From: Jhaorihella thermophila
GTDB lineage: Bacteria > Pseudomonadota > Alphaproteobacteria > Rhodobacterales > Rhodobacteraceae
DNA length: 64,000 bases
Direction: 5' to 3'
Assembly: GCF_900108275.1 (NCBI RefSeq)
Contig: NZ_FNVD01000001.1
Coordinates: 186,001-250,000 of the forward strand
This document shows, piece by piece, positions 53,149-64,000 of this stretch (position 1 is its first letter; each line of letters begins with the position of its first letter). Made by a program: the position numbers and the translations under genes. Under the pieces are notes generated by a model. The model was given only the letters and a program-made list of their open reading frames with translations, had not been told where the DNA came from and did not search any database.

Positions 53149-54102
53149 TCAGGCCGAACAGCTCGCCCCGCCCAGCACGCAGAACCGCGCGCAATGGGGA
53201 TGGTTCAGATGGACCGGGGCCTCTGCCTCGGCCAAGGTTTGCCCCATCTCGAACTGCGCATCATAGGGCAGCAGCGTGCAGGCCAGCACCACCGGCCGCG
53301 CCGCGCCCTTGCGTTTCACCACCATCCGGGACGAGGAGCACATCACCTCGTCGGGGGACTTGCCCAGAATGCTCCAGCATTCGGTCGTGATCTCGGGCAC
53401 CTCGGCGGTTGCGTCCATCTCGGGGAAGAGGACGGTTTGCGCGGGGTCGTCTGCGTCGATCGCAAAGCGTTCGGCCCGGTAGAGCGTGGCATATCCCGCC
53501 CGCGCCTGCGCCTCGTCTTCGTCCCACAGCGTACGGCCCGCGACGGTCATGCGAATCCCCGCGTCCCGCAGCCAGCGCATGCCGGCGAGCGTCCTGGCGA
53601 AACTGCCCGCACCCCGTTCCTCGTCATGGCGCGCGGCGGAGTAATGGTCCAGTGACACCCGCAGCGTGAGCCGATCGCCAAAGGCGCGGTGCAGCTCTTC
53701 CAGACCCGCCCGGACACGGGGGCGCATCATCGGGCGCATGGCATTGGTCAGGATCAGCACTTCGTGCCCGCGCTCCAGCGCGGCGCGGGCCATGCCGATG
53801 ATTTCGGGATTCATGAAGGGTTCGCCCCCGGTAAAGCCGATCTCGCGCACCGGCCAGCCCCGCTCGGCGATCTGGTCGAGATAGGACACCACCTCGGCCC
53901 GTGACAGATAGACCAGCGCGTCATTTGTGGGACTGCTGTCGATGTAGCAATGCGCGCAGGTGATGTTGCACAGCGTCCCGGTATTGAACCACAGCGTTTC
54001 GGGATGGGTCAGGGCCACGGAGGCGCGGACCTTGCCATCCGCCGTCACATGCCGGTCGCAAAACTTGCCCATATTGGCGTCCGAATTGACGAGATCCCTC
54101 AT
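53149..54102 (-). CDS. Radical SAM protein with Cys-rich C-terminus
   Basis: A 317-residue radical SAM enzyme. The cluster motif CNITCAHCY (CxxxCxxC) is near residue 45, and the SAM Gly-rich strand is IGFTGGEPFMNPEI. The last 15 residues (HCARFCVLGGASCSA) hold three Cys, and one more lies in VMCSSSR and one in VLACTLL, so an auxiliary cluster is possible. It is not next to an obvious substrate peptide. Convergent with the NDUFAF6-like gene, with a 4-bp gap. Confidence 0.85.
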   Translation of the reverse strand: MRDLVNSDANMGKFCDRHVTADGKVRASVALTHPETLWFNTGTLCNITCAHCYIDSSPTNDALVYLSRAEVVSYLDQIAERGWPVREIGFTGGEPFMNPEIIGMARAALERGHEVLILTNAMRPMMRPRVRAGLEELHRAFGDRLTLRVSLDHYSAARHDEERGAGSFARTLAGMRWLRDAGIRMTVAGRTLWDEDEAQARAGYATLYRAERFAIDADDPAQTVLFPEMDATAEVPEITTECWSILGKSPDEVMCSSSRMVVKRKGAARPVVLACTLLPYDAQFEMGQTLAEAEAPVHLNHPHCARFCVLGGASCSA

Positions 54103-54262
54103 GCGCTGCTCCCTTCACTGACCTGTCGGGGTGATCTAGCCCGCTGAGCGGACAAAGGAAAAGACGTTACGCGCCGCCTGACAGCTTCGTGATGCGGTGT
54201 TATCACTGGGCTGGTGGGCCGTCTGCCGCGACCCATGCGTGCCCGAACCGGAAGGACAGGAC

Positions 54263-55723
54263 ATGTTTGCAAAGACCACGGCGGTGGATCCGTTCGATCT
54301 GGTGATCTTCGGCGGCACCGGAGATCTGGCGCGGCGCAAGATCCTGCCGGCGCTGTATCGGCGTTTCTGCGCGGGGCAGTTCCGCGAGGGCGCGCGAATC
54401 ATCGGCGCCGCGCGCGCCGATCTGGGAACCCGCGGCTATCGCGCCTTCGTCGCCGAGGCGCTGCGCGAAGCCGCCGCAGAGGAGGCGGGCGACGCCGCGG
54501 CGCTGGACGCCTTTCTTGCCACGCTGGATTATGTGTCGCTGGACGCGCGCGGCGACAGGGGGTGGCCGGAACTGGCGGCGAAGCTGACCGAGGACCGGGT
54601 GCGCGCCTGCTTCTTTTCGGTGGGGCCGAGCCTCTTTGCGCCGCTGGCCGAACGGTTGCGCAGGCACGGGATCGTCACTGACCGCACCCGCATCGTGGTG
54701 GAAAAGCCCTTCGGCCACGATCTGGACAGCGCGCGCGCGCTGAACGCCACGCTGGCCGCGCATTTCCATGAACGCCAGATCTTTCGCATCGACCATTATC
54801 TGGGCAAGGAGACGGTGCAGAACCTGATGGCGGTGCGCTTTGGCAACATGCTGTTCGAGCCGCTGTGGAACAGTCTCTTCGTCGATCACGTCCAGATCAC
54901 CGTGGCCGAAGCGGTCGGCGTGCGCGGGCGCGGCGAATATTACGACCGGGCCGGTGCGATGCGCGACATGGTGCAGAACCACCTGATGCAGCTGTTGTGC
55001 CTGATCGCGATGGAGCCGCCGTCGAAATTCGATCCCGACGCGGTGCGCGATGAAAAGCTGAAGGTCATCCGCGCGCTTGACCCGGTTCAGCCACACCACA
55101 TCGTGCGCGGGCAATATGTCGCGGCCCCCGGTCGGGACGAACCGGGCTATCGCGAAGAGGTGGGCAATCCGCGCTCGACCACCGAAACCTATGTCGCGCT
55201 GAAGGTCGGGATCTCGAACTGGCGCTGGGCCGGCACGCCGATCTACCTGCGCACGGGCAAGCGGCTGGTGGCGCGCTCCTCGGTCATCAACGTGGTGTTC
55301 AAGCACGCGCCGCATTCCATATTCGGCGAGGACGCCGGCCAGCACGCCAACATCCTGTCGATCCGCCTGCAACCCAACGAAGGGATCACCCTGCAGGTGA
55401 CGATCAAGGAGCCGGGGCCGGGCGGCATCCGGCTGATCGACGTGCCGCTGGACATGACCTTTGCGGAGGCGCTGGGCCCCGAGGGCGCGCATCACCCGGA
55501 CGCCTATGAGCGGCTGGTGGTGGACGTGCTGCGCGGCAACCAGACGCTGTTCATGCGCGGCGACGAGGTCGAAGCCGCCTGGGCCTGGACCGATCCGATC
55601 ATCGAAGGCTGGGAATCCCGCGGCGATGTGCCTAAACCTTATGAAGTCGGCAGCACCGGCCCCACCGATGCCGAGCTGCTGATGCGACGCGACAACCGCA
55701 GATGGCTGGGGATACGTCCATGA
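54263..55723 (+). CDS. zwf: Glucose-6-phosphate 1-dehydrogenase
   Basis: A 486-residue enzyme for the first step of the oxidative pentose phosphate and Entner-Doudoroff routes. The NADP fingerprint is [26 protein letters not shown] is present, and [13 protein letters not shown] is the catalytic block. The frame begins 66 bp earlier; ATG 54263 ([12 protein letters not shown]) follows GGAAGGACAGG. The stop overlaps the pgl start by 4 bp (ATGA). Confidence 0.96.
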   Translation: MFAKTTAVDPFDLVIFGGTGDLARRKILPALYRRFCAGQFREGARIIGAARADLGTRGYRAFVAEALREAAAEEAGDAAALDAFLATLDYVSLDARGDRGWPELAAKLTEDRVRACFFSVGPSLFAPLAERLRRHGIVTDRTRIVVEKPFGHDLDSARALNATLAAHFHERQIFRIDHYLGKETVQNLMAVRFGNMLFEPLWNSLFVDHVQITVAEAVGVRGRGEYYDRAGAMRDMVQNHLMQLLCLIAMEPPSKFDPDAVRDEKLKVIRALDPVQPHHIVRGQYVAAPGRDEPGYREEVGNPRSTTETYVALKVGISNWRWAGTPIYLRTGKRLVARSSVINVVFKHAPHSIFGEDAGQHANILSIRLQPNEGITLQVTIKEPGPGGIRLIDVPLDMTFAEALGPEGAHHPDAYERLVVDVLRGNQTLFMRGDEVEAAWAWTDPIIEGWESRGDVPKPYEVGSTGPTDAELLMRRDNRRWLGIRP

Positions 55724-56391
55724 ACCTTGTCGAATACGCCGACCGCGATCTGTTGGCGATGGATGTCGCCAACCTGTTGGCGGGAGAGTTGAAATCCGCC
55801 CTTCTGGCCCGGGACACCGTGTCCTTTGCCGTGCCGGGGGGCACCACGCCGGGGCCGATCTTCGATGCGCTTTGCGCGGCCAACCTTGATTGGGACCGCG
55901 TCTATGTTCTGCCCACCGACGAACGCTGGGTTCCGCAGGACAGCGAACGGTCGAACGGTCGGCTGATAACCTCGCGCCTGCTGGTCAACCGCGCCGCTGC
56001 GGCGCAGTTTCTGCCGCTTCATGCCGATACGGAAAATCCCGAAGACGTGCTGCCCGAGCTCGAGGCGCAGATCGCGCCGCATCTGCCGCTTTCGGTGCTG
56101 CTGCTGGGGATGGGGGCGGACATGCATGTGGCCTCGCTCTTTCCCGGTGCGCCGGGTCTGGCCGAGGCGCTGGCCCCCGATGCGCCGATCCTGGCCGTGA
56201 CCCGGCCGGCCAGCCAGCCGGAACCGCGTGTCACCCTGACCGCACCGGTGCTGAACGGGGCACTGTCCAAGCACATCGTGATCCTTGGCAAGGACAAGCG
56301 CGAGGCGCTGGAAAAGGCGCGGTTCCTCGAGCCTGACGAGGCCCCGGTGACGGCGGTTCTGTCGGGTGCGACCGTCCATTGGGCCGAATAG
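55720..56391 (+). CDS. pgl: 6-phosphogluconolactonase
   Basis: A 223-residue lactonase (NagB-like fold) that acts on the Zwf product. SFAVPGGTTPGPIFDAL, VLPTDERWVPQDSERSN and LLLGMGADMHVASLFPG match the family. It is coupled to zwf by a 4-bp overlap, a pair common in bacteria. GC-rich inverted sequence (GCGCGCGGCGCGC) and AAAATTTT follow the stop, perhaps a weak terminator. Confidence 0.94.
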   Translation: MNLVEYADRDLLAMDVANLLAGELKSALLARDTVSFAVPGGTTPGPIFDALCAANLDWDRVYVLPTDERWVPQDSERSNGRLITSRLLVNRAAAAQFLPLHADTENPEDVLPELEAQIAPHLPLSVLLLGMGADMHVASLFPGAPGLAEALAPDAPILAVTRPASQPEPRVTLTAPVLNGALSKHIVILGKDKREALEKARFLEPDEAPVTAVLSGATVHWAE

Positions 56392-56484
56392 GCGGGGCGC
56401 GCGGCGCGCGGCGAAAATTTTGTGCGGCGAACCCGCTGGACCCTCTTGCAGAGGGGGGCGACTCTGGGTATTAGCCTGCCTCGC

Positions 56485-56559
56485 GGGTGATTAGCTCAGT
56501 GGTAGAGCGCTTCGTTCACATCGAAGATGTCGGGAGTTCGAATCTCTCATCACCCACCA
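56485..56559 (+). tRNA. tRNA-Val (CAC)
   Basis: A complete cloverleaf with encoded CCA. The acceptor is GGGTGAT/ATCACCC, the anticodon stem-loop CTTCGTTCACATCGAAG carries CAC, and the T arm is CGGGAGTTCGAATCTCTC-like. Single gene; GAGGGGGGCG lies upstream. Confidence 0.96.
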
Positions 56560-56744
56560 TTCCCCTTCACCGCGTGTTCGTCCTTGGTGATGCTCGGCGA
56601 CGATGATGCTGACGCGCCCGGAGGGTTGAAGCGGGTTCTTTTCTGGCGAGGGGCTTGATGGACGAGGCGGCACTGTCAATCCGTGAAACGAATTGGCGGC
56701 GAATGGGGCTGGCGTGGGCGCGGGGTCGGGGCTATGTGGATGCT

Positions 56745-57551
56745 ATGCTGAACCGGATCTTTCATGGGGCGCCGACCGACCGGCCGCCGCTGGTGATCGC
56801 GCACGGGCTTTATGGCTCGGGGCGGAACTGGGGCGTGATCGCGCGGCGTCTGTCGGATGAGCGCCAGGTGATCGCCGTGGACATGCGCAACCACGGGGCC
56901 AGCCCCTGGAGCGACCGTCACGGCTATGAGGAGATGGCGGCGGACTTGGCCGAAGTGATCGAGGCCGCCGGCGGGCAGGCGGACGTGGTGGGCCATTCCA
57001 TGGGTGGCAAGGCGGCGATGGCGCTGGCGCTGCTCTATCCCGATCTGGTGCGTCGGCTGGTGGTGGCCGACATCGCGCCGGTGACCTACACGCACACGCA
57101 ACTACCCTATATTCAGGCGATGCGCGCGGTGGATCTGGACCGGGTGGAGCGGCGGTCGGATGCCGAGGCGATGCTGGCCGAACAGGGGGTCGAGCGCGCG
57201 TTGCAGAGCTTTTTTACGCAATCGCTGGACGTGGCGAACCGGCGCTGGCGGCTGAATCTGGATACGCTCGAGACCGAGATGGCCAGGATCATGTCCTTTC
57301 CCGAACTGGGCCGGCGTTGGGACGGCCCGGCGCTGTTTCTGGCCGGGGCGGAATCGGGCTATGTCCGGCCCGAACATCGCGACGCAATCCGGGCGCTGTT
57401 CCCCAAGGCGCGATTCGCGCGGATTCCCGGTGCCGGGCACTGGCTCCATGCAGAAAGGCCGCGGGAATTCGAGGCGGCGGTGCGGGCGTTTCTGAACGCG
57501 GATCCGGCCGAGGAGAACGGGCCGGCGGGCGGGCAGGCGCGGGGCGCGTGA
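56745..57551 (+). CDS. Alpha/beta hydrolase, YbfF-like esterase
   Basis: A 268-residue alpha/beta-hydrolase. The oxyanion region is VIAHGLYGSGRNWGV, the nucleophile elbow is VVGHSMGGKAAM, and the catalytic His is in PGAGHWLHAE. The overall pattern matches the YbfF/acyl-CoA esterase group. The frame opens at 56655, but ATG 56745 (MLNRIFHGAP) fits relatives. It lies 186 bp behind tRNA-Val; dispersed repeat copy 5 follows. Confidence 0.88.
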   Translation: MLNRIFHGAPTDRPPLVIAHGLYGSGRNWGVIARRLSDERQVIAVDMRNHGASPWSDRHGYEEMAADLAEVIEAAGGQADVVGHSMGGKAAMALALLYPDLVRRLVVADIAPVTYTHTQLPYIQAMRAVDLDRVERRSDAEAMLAEQGVERALQSFFTQSLDVANRRWRLNLDTLETEMARIMSFPELGRRWDGPALFLAGAESGYVRPEHRDAIRALFPKARFARIPGAGHWLHAERPREFEAAVRAFLNADPAEENGPAGGQARGA

Positions 57552-57586
57552 CCGGCGTCGGGACCGGGGCGCTGCCCCGGACCCCG

Positions 57587-57610
57587 GGGTATTTCCAACC
57601 AGAAAGAAGC
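57587..57610 (+). repeat. Dispersed intergenic 24-mer, copy 5
   Basis: GGGTATTTCCAACC then AGAAAGAAGC, behind the hairpin GGGGC-GCT-GCCCC and GGACCCC, 36 bp after the hydrolase gene and in its orientation. Confidence 0.8.
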
Positions 57611-57641
57611 TGAAGGGCGGCGCCTTGCCTGGCCGGGCGGG

Positions 57642-58025
57642 CTACATGCCGGGATCCATGCCTTCGAGCTTGTCTCCGGTCCAGTCGTTCAGGCCGCCGA
57701 GGTTGTAGACCTCGCGATAGCCCATATCCATGAGGATTTTGCCGGCCAGTGCGGCGCGGCCGCCGCTGGCGCAGTGGAGAACCACAGGGCGGTCGGGGTC
57801 CATCACCGGGTCGTGGAAGGGCGAGTCGGGGTCGGCGCGGAATTCGAGCATCCCGCGGGGGATGTGGTGGGCGCCCACGGCGCGGCCATTGCGTTCCAGT
57901 TCGGGCGCGTCGCGGACGTCCAGCAGCAGCGCGCCGCCGGCGACCAGTTCTTCGGCCCGTTTGCCGTCGATGCGCTGGACCATGGCATTGGCCTCGGCCA
58001 GCAGGTCCTTGAGTTTGAGGGGCAT
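57642..58025 (-). CDS. Rhodanese-like domain protein
   Basis: A 127-residue single rhodanese domain. The conserved LLLDVRDAPELERNG and the active loop VLHCASGGRAALAG, with its catalytic Cys, are present, followed by the VYNLGGLNDWTG end. It probably transfers sulfane sulfur or senses it. The frame is open to 58139; ATG 58025 (MPLKLKDLLAEAN) follows GGAGAATCCC-type sequence and gives a normal length. Confidence 0.88.
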   Translation of the reverse strand: MPLKLKDLLAEANAMVQRIDGKRAEELVAGGALLLDVRDAPELERNGRAVGAHHIPRGMLEFRADPDSPFHDPVMDPDRPVVLHCASGGRAALAGKILMDMGYREVYNLGGLNDWTGDKLEGMDPGM

Positions 58026-58150
58026 GGGATTCTCCGTGTTGTGCGTTGCGGAACAGGTAACATTCAATTCGCGGAAGGTGTAGCCCCGTCGCGGCATTTC
58101 CCGCCCAGTTGTCTGGACAGGGCAGGGGAGACGGGGCAAAAGCGGTCGCG

Positions 58151-58540
58151 ATGAGGGGAACGGTCTTGGACGAAGCGGAAAGGACCGCGGCGGATATCGC
58201 GCGGGTTGCCGCGTTGATGCGGGAACGATTGGGGGTGTCGGGCGGGACGCTGGCCGCCTGTCTGGCGCGGGCGGGCCGGCAGCTGCCTTGGCGTATTCGT
58301 CGGCAGGCGTGGCGGCTGGCCGAGGCGGAGCCGAGCCTTGAGCATCCCAGGATCGGCCTGGTGGTGGATCATCGACGCCTGCGCGGGGCGGCGCGCGAGG
58401 TGCGGGCGCATCTGGAGCGGATCGACCTGGCCGACCGGCGCAAGGGCTGGTGGCTGGGGGTGCTGGCCGGGGCGGCCTTCAACATTCTTCTGTTCGGCGT
58501 GTTGCTGGTTCTGGTCCTGCGCTGGAAGGGCCTGATCTGA
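58151..58540 (+). CDS. Small protein with C-terminal membrane helix
   Basis: About 129 residues: a basic helical cytoplasmic part (about 1-100, rich in Arg and Ala) and one C-terminal transmembrane helix (WWLGVLAGAAFNILLFGVLL). No family is recognised. It fills the gap between two minus-strand genes; ATG 58151 (MRGTVLDEAERT) is the likely start. Confidence 0.6.
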   Translation: MRGTVLDEAERTAADIARVAALMRERLGVSGGTLAACLARAGRQLPWRIRRQAWRLAEAEPSLEHPRIGLVVDHRRLRGAAREVRAHLERIDLADRRKGWWLGVLAGAAFNILLFGVLLVLVLRWKGLI

Positions 58541-58542
58541 GG

Positions 58543-59088
58543 TCAGCCTCGCGGGGCGCGGGTGGGTTTGCCGTCGATCGTGGTGGCATTGCGTTCGTCC
58601 CAATAGGCGCGGATGTCATCGTCTGACTTGGCGTCCACCCATTTCTGCATGGTGTCACGTTCGCCCAGAAATTCCATGCGCGGCACCGCGTAGCCGCAGG
58701 AGGTCTGCACGAGGTTCACATCCAGATCGAAAATCTGGCGGGCGCTGCGATGGGCCGGGAAATGAACGGCGCGATCAGCCCAACCGTCGTCATTCACATG
58801 AAAGGCTCGCGCCGTGCCGTAGCAGCGCAGGATCAGCGGTCGCGTGGCGAAGGAACACCACATCAGCGTCATTCGCGGGCTTTCCAGCAGGTGCCCGGCC
58901 GTTTCGTTGCCGCTGCCGGTGAGGTTCATCCACAGGATCCGGTTCGGCCCCATCACGCGCAGACTGTCCATGCCCTTGGGCGAGACGTTCACCCGCCCCT
59001 CGGGCGCCGCCGTGCCCACGAAGAAGACGTGCTGGTCTTCGATGAAGGCACGGTGCGCGGGTTCGATGCGGGTGAACTGCCTGGCCAT
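58543..59088 (-). CDS. Pyridoxamine 5'-phosphate oxidase family flavoprotein
   Basis: A 181-residue split-barrel FMN-type protein. FFVGTAAPEGRVNVSPKG and ILWMNLTGSGNETAGHLLESPRMTLMWCSF (read as two adjacent blocks) are typical of the PPOx-like group rather than true PdxH. The substrate is unknown. It starts 3 bp after glmS ends, so it is the third gene of the glmU-glmS operon. Confidence 0.82.
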   Translation of the reverse strand: MARQFTRIEPAHRAFIEDQHVFFVGTAAPEGRVNVSPKGMDSLRVMGPNRILWMNLTGSGNETAGHLLESPRMTLMWCSFATRPLILRCYGTARAFHVNDDGWADRAVHFPAHRSARQIFDLDVNLVQTSCGYAVPRMEFLGERDTMQKWVDAKSDDDIRAYWDERNATTIDGKPTRAPRG

Positions 59089-59091
59089 GCG

Positions 59092-60914
<1,823 letters not shown>

Positions 60915-60915
<1 letters not shown>

Positions 60916-62270
60916 CAGTTCTGCCCCTTCTGTTTGTTTGCCTTCCTGGCGCGCAGCATTTCCATGAGCCGCCGCGCGTAGCCGGGCCGGTTTTCCTGTG
61001 GCACCCGGGCGATGGCCAGCGCGCCGGGCTCGACATCCCGCGTGACCACGGTTCCGGTGGCCGTCATCGCCGCGTCGCCCACCTTCACGGGCGCCACCAG
61101 CATCGTGTCCGAGCCGATGAACACGTCGCGCCCGATTTCGGTGCGGTGCTTCATCACGCCGTCATAATTGCAGGTGATGGTGCCTGCGCCGACATTCGTG
61201 CGCGCCCCGATCGTGGCGTCGCCGACATAGGACAGGTGGTTGATCTTGGCGCCTTCATCCACCTGGGCGTTCTTGATCTCGACGAAGTTGCCCACATGCA
61301 CGTCCTCGGCCAGTTCCGCGCCGGGACGCAGCCGGGCAAAGGGGCCGATGATCGCGCCGCGGCTGACATGGCAGCCCTCGAGATGGGAAAAGGCGCGGAT
61401 CCGGGCGCCCGATTCCACCGTCACGCCGGGGCCGAAGACCACGTTGGGTTCGACCACCGCATCGCGGCCGATCACCGTGTCGAGCGAGAGAAACACCGTC
61501 TCGGGCGCCATCAGCGTTACGCCGTTCTCCATCAGCGCGGCGCGGGCGCGGGCCTGAAAGGCAGCCTCGGCCGCAGCCAGTTCGGTGCGCGAGTTCACGC
61601 CCAGGGTTTCGGCTTCGTCGCAGGCGATGGCGGTGACCGACAGCCCCCGCGCGCGGGCCAGTTCCACCACGTCGGTCAGATAGTATTCGCCCGCGGCATT
61701 GTCGTTGCCGACCTGTGAAATCAGGTCGAACAGGGTGGCCGCGTCGGCCGCCATGAGACCGGAATTGCAAAAGCTTATGCGGCGTTCCTCATCCGAGGCG
61801 TCCTTGAATTCGACGATTCGCTCCAGCGTGTCGCCATTCATCACCAGCCGGCCGTAGCGGCCGGGGTCGGCGGCGTCGAAGCCCAGCACGATCACGTCGT
61901 GATGTGCCCGCGCGGCCGCCATCCGCTCCAGCGTTTCGGGCCGCAGAAAGGGCGTGTCGCCGTAAAGGACCACCACATCGCCGTCGAAGCCGTCGAGCGC
62001 GGGCCGCGCCTGCGCCACCGCATGGGCGGTGCCGAGCTGTTCTTCTTGCAGCACGACATCCACGCGGTCGTCGATGTCGCGCGCGGCCTTTGTGACCGCG
62101 TCGGCGCCATGACCGGCCACCACGACGATCCGTTCGGGGTCAAGCGCGGCGCCGGCCCGCATGGCGTGCGCCAGCATCGGTGCCTGTCCGATCGGGTGCA
62201 GAACCTTGGGCAGATCGGAATTCATCCGGGTGCCCTTGCCCGCGGCGAGGATAATCAGGGAAATGCTCAT
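60915..62270 (-). CDS. glmU: Bifunctional UDP-GlcNAc pyrophosphorylase / GlcN-1-P acetyltransferase
   Basis: 451 residues. The N-terminal uridylyltransferase has LAAGKGTRMNSDLPKVL and VVLYGDTPFL; the C-terminal left-handed beta-helix has the hexapeptide repeats and INHLSYVGDATIG, TITCNYDG and FIGSDTMLVAPV. It completes UDP-GlcNAc synthesis after GlmS. The start is ATG 62270 (MSISLIILAAGKG); the frame opens 21 bp upstream. First gene of the operon, divergent from gph. Confidence 0.96.
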
Positions 62271-62399
62271 AAACCGATTTCTCTTTGTCATTTTGTGGCG
62301 CCCGTTTTATCCGCTGGCGTCAGGGGTGCAAGCGATCTGCCGTTCAAACTAGGTTGCGGCTTGCAACAAGTCTGGGCAGGAACCTGCCAAGGGGGTGCG

Positions 62400-63062
62400 A
62401 TGCGCACGGTGATCTTCGATCTGGACGGCACGCTGGCCGATACCTCGGGCGATCTGATCGCGGCGGCGAACCATTGTTTCCGGGCGATGGGGCTGGGCGA
62501 CGTGCTGGACCCGGCCAAGGACCAGGCCATCGCGCTGCGCGGCGGCAAGATGATGCTGACCCGGGGGCTGGAGCGGATCGGGCGCTTTGATCCGGCCGTG
62601 GTCGAAAACTATTATCCGGTTCTTCTGGAAGCGTATGCCGAGGCGATCGACGTCTATACCTTTCTTTATCCCGGCGCCATGGAGGCGGTGGAAAGTTTGA
62701 AAATTCAGGGCTTTGGGGTCGGGATCTGCACCAACAAGCCCGAGCGTCTGGCTGATCTGCTGTTGCGGCGGCTGGGGGTGCGCGAGGCGTTCGGCGCGCT
62801 GGTGGGGGCGGACACGTTGCCGGTGCGCAAGCCCGACCCCGAACCCCTGCGCGAGGCGGCGCGGCGCGCGGGTGGCGATCCGGCGCGCTGCGTGCTGATC
62901 GGTGATTCGGATACCGACCGCAAGACCGCGCGCGCGGCGGGCGTGCCTTGCGTTCTGGTGACCTTCGGCCCCGCGGGCGAGGACATGGCCGCGCTGGAGC
63001 CGGAGGCGCTGTTGCACCGGTTCGAGGATCTGCCGGATCTGGTCGCCGCGATCGGGGCTTGA
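62400..63062 (+). CDS. gph: HAD-family phosphoglycolate phosphatase
   Basis: A 220-residue HAD hydrolase. Motif I is VIFDLDGTLADT with both Asp, motif II is ICTNKP, motif III is the Lys in VRKPDPEPL, and motif IV is LIGDSDTDRKTARAAG. Phosphoglycolate is the usual substrate for this group, removing a product of DNA-end repair or Rubisco oxygenation. The frame opens far upstream over glmU; ATG 62400 (MRTVIFDLDG) is the real start. Confidence 0.9.
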   Translation: MRTVIFDLDGTLADTSGDLIAAANHCFRAMGLGDVLDPAKDQAIALRGGKMMLTRGLERIGRFDPAVVENYYPVLLEAYAEAIDVYTFLYPGAMEAVESLKIQGFGVGICTNKPERLADLLLRRLGVREAFGALVGADTLPVRKPDPEPLREAARRAGGDPARCVLIGDSDTDRKTARAAGVPCVLVTFGPAGEDMAALEPEALLHRFEDLPDLVAAIGA

Positions 63063-63112
63063 GCGCGCCCGGGACTGCCGCGGCCGGGGGCTCTTTCCGC
63101 GGGCGGTGAAAG

Positions 63113-63136
63113 GGGTATTTGTGACCAGAAAGAAGC
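63113..63136 (+). repeat. Dispersed intergenic 24-mer, copy 6
   Basis: GGGTATTTGTGACC then AGAAAGAAGC, 50 bp behind gph and in its orientation. The upstream GC-rich part (CCGCGGGCGG) is only a weak hairpin here. Confidence 0.8.
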
Positions 63137-63151
63137 AGGACCGGGGGCACC

Positions 63152-64000
63152 TCAGGCGCCGCCGAGCGTAGTGAGGGCGCCGTCGCGGGCGATGAGCGTG
63201 GCGTGGGGGCGGCCTGGCAGGCGGCGCAGCGCGGTCCGGATCTGCCGGCGCGGCATCAGGCAGAACGCGGTCGAGGCGGCATCGGCGATGGTGGCGCTGT
63301 CGGCGGTGACGCTGACGGTGGACCAGCGCGGCGGGGTCGTCCCCCGCGGGTTCAGGATGTGGGATGTGCGCCGCAGCATCATTGCGGCGGGGCCGGAGGT
63401 GGCGATGCAGCGGTCGGTGAACGTGCGGGTGGCGACGAGGCCGCGCGCGGGATCGGCCAGCCCCAGCCGGAACGGGCCGCCGAGGGCCGCGAATTCGCCG
63501 ATATTGACCAGGGCGCGGGTGAAGCCGCGGGCGTGCAGCGCGGCACGGGCCAGGTCGGTGGCGAACCCCTGGGCGATGCCGTTGAAGGTCAACGCCTGGC
63601 CGGGCGCCAGTGCGATGCGGTCGGGGCGGATGACAACCCGGTCGAACCCTACCGCGCGGCGGGCGTCGGCGGGATCCTCGCCGCGCGCCAGCGCCGCCCA
63701 AAGCGGCTGGATCGTGGGGTCGAACAGCCCGTCCGTTGCGACATGAACCACCGCGGCGGCCTCCATGAGGTCGATGAATTTGCGATCCGGGTCAACGAGT
63801 TGCCCCTCTCTGTTGAGGTGCGAAAGGGCTGAGCGAGGGTCGTAGATGCTGAAGAGCTGTTCGACCTCGACCAGCAGCGCGCGGATTTCGGCGATCGCGG
63901 CGCGCGCCTGTGGTTCGGGGGCGTGGAAGGGTCAGGCTCACCTCGGCGCCGAGCGCGCGGCCCTGCCAGCGGATCGGCGGCGCGGGCGCGGCGGTCGGGC
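63152..64000 (-). pseudogene. apbE: FAD:protein FMN transferase (ApbE), frameshifted and cut by the window edge
   Basis: ApbE attaches FMN to Thr residues of redox proteins such as NqrC/RnfG. The C-terminal part is intact: TFNGIAQGFATD near the middle, ALVNIGEFAALGG, and the DAASTAFCLM region. The N-terminal part enters from the right edge as PPIRWQGRALGAEVSLTL, then one extra base (GG at 63925-63926 on the plus strand) breaks the frame; HAPEPQARAAIAEIRALL continues in the other frame up to the intact part. A sequencing error or a real lesion are both possible. The start codon lies outside the window. Confidence 0.8.

Overview
The window is high-GC (roughly two-thirds G+C by eye), densely packed chromosomal DNA that looks like a marine-type Rhodobacteraceae (Roseobacter group) alphaproteobacterium. 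The clues are a class I lysyl-tRNA synthetase, a B12-dependent ribonucleotide reductase, an MmcB gene behind a GTTC-N7-GTTC SOS box, a histidine tRNA without G-1 and with A73, a KpsC/KpsS capsule cluster, and a family of intergenic 24-mers ending in CCAGAAAGAAGC.

Layout. 1-9.4 kb: metallo-hydrolase, gltX, a gamma-glutamylcyclotransferase-like gene divergent from an NsrR-type regulator with an FNR-like box between them, the ybbP-ybbA/tesA locus, a cold-shock protein, thioredoxin 2 and a small DUF2147-like protein. 9.4-20.5 kb: ettA, nadD, a PBP4-type dacB, a TerB-like gene, lysK, a DUF4336 gene with a +1 frameshift near its end, a large beta-helix protein, a small beta-barrel, an ABM-domain protein and a universal stress protein. 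20.5-22.6 kb: a decayed IS256-family element and a truncated zinc-ribbon ORF, the only clearly mobile segment. 22.6-27.3 kb: a TIM-barrel protein, the RNase P RNA gene, gamma-glutamyltransferase and an FAD-linked oxidase. 27.4-32.0 kb: capsule export/assembly operon kpsS - OPX lipoprotein - kpsC. 32.1-34.3 kb: ribE, an M48 peptidase and xthA. 34.3-36.2 kb: a small protein with five MFSSGLA motifs, mostly in perfect 21-residue repeats, followed by an unrecognised 358-residue helical protein; this is the best candidate for an undescribed system. 36.3-41 kb: a small membrane protein, a probable 6S RNA, SOS-box/mmcB, a DUF6324-like gene, tRNA-His, dusA, a TauE/SafE transporter and a 2OG-oxygenase-like protein. 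41-50.6 kb: nrdJ behind two NrdR-like boxes, an mttB homologue, a small beta-barrel, an aminotransferase, and cysS preceded by a possible Cys-containing leader peptide. 50.7-64 kb: cimA, a squalene/phytoene-synthase-like gene, a radical SAM protein, zwf-pgl, tRNA-Val, an alpha/beta hydrolase, a rhodanese, the glmU-glmS-PPOx operon, gph, and an apbE gene that runs off the end and carries a one-base frameshift.

Functional themes are translation (four aminoacyl-tRNA synthetases, EttA, DusA, RNase P, two tRNAs), envelope precursors (GlmU/GlmS for UDP-GlcNAc, PBP4, capsule genes), the oxidative pentose phosphate entry (Zwf, Pgl), and stress or oxygen-responsive genes with recognisable upstream operators. 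Most genes sit in short operons with 1-11 bp overlaps.
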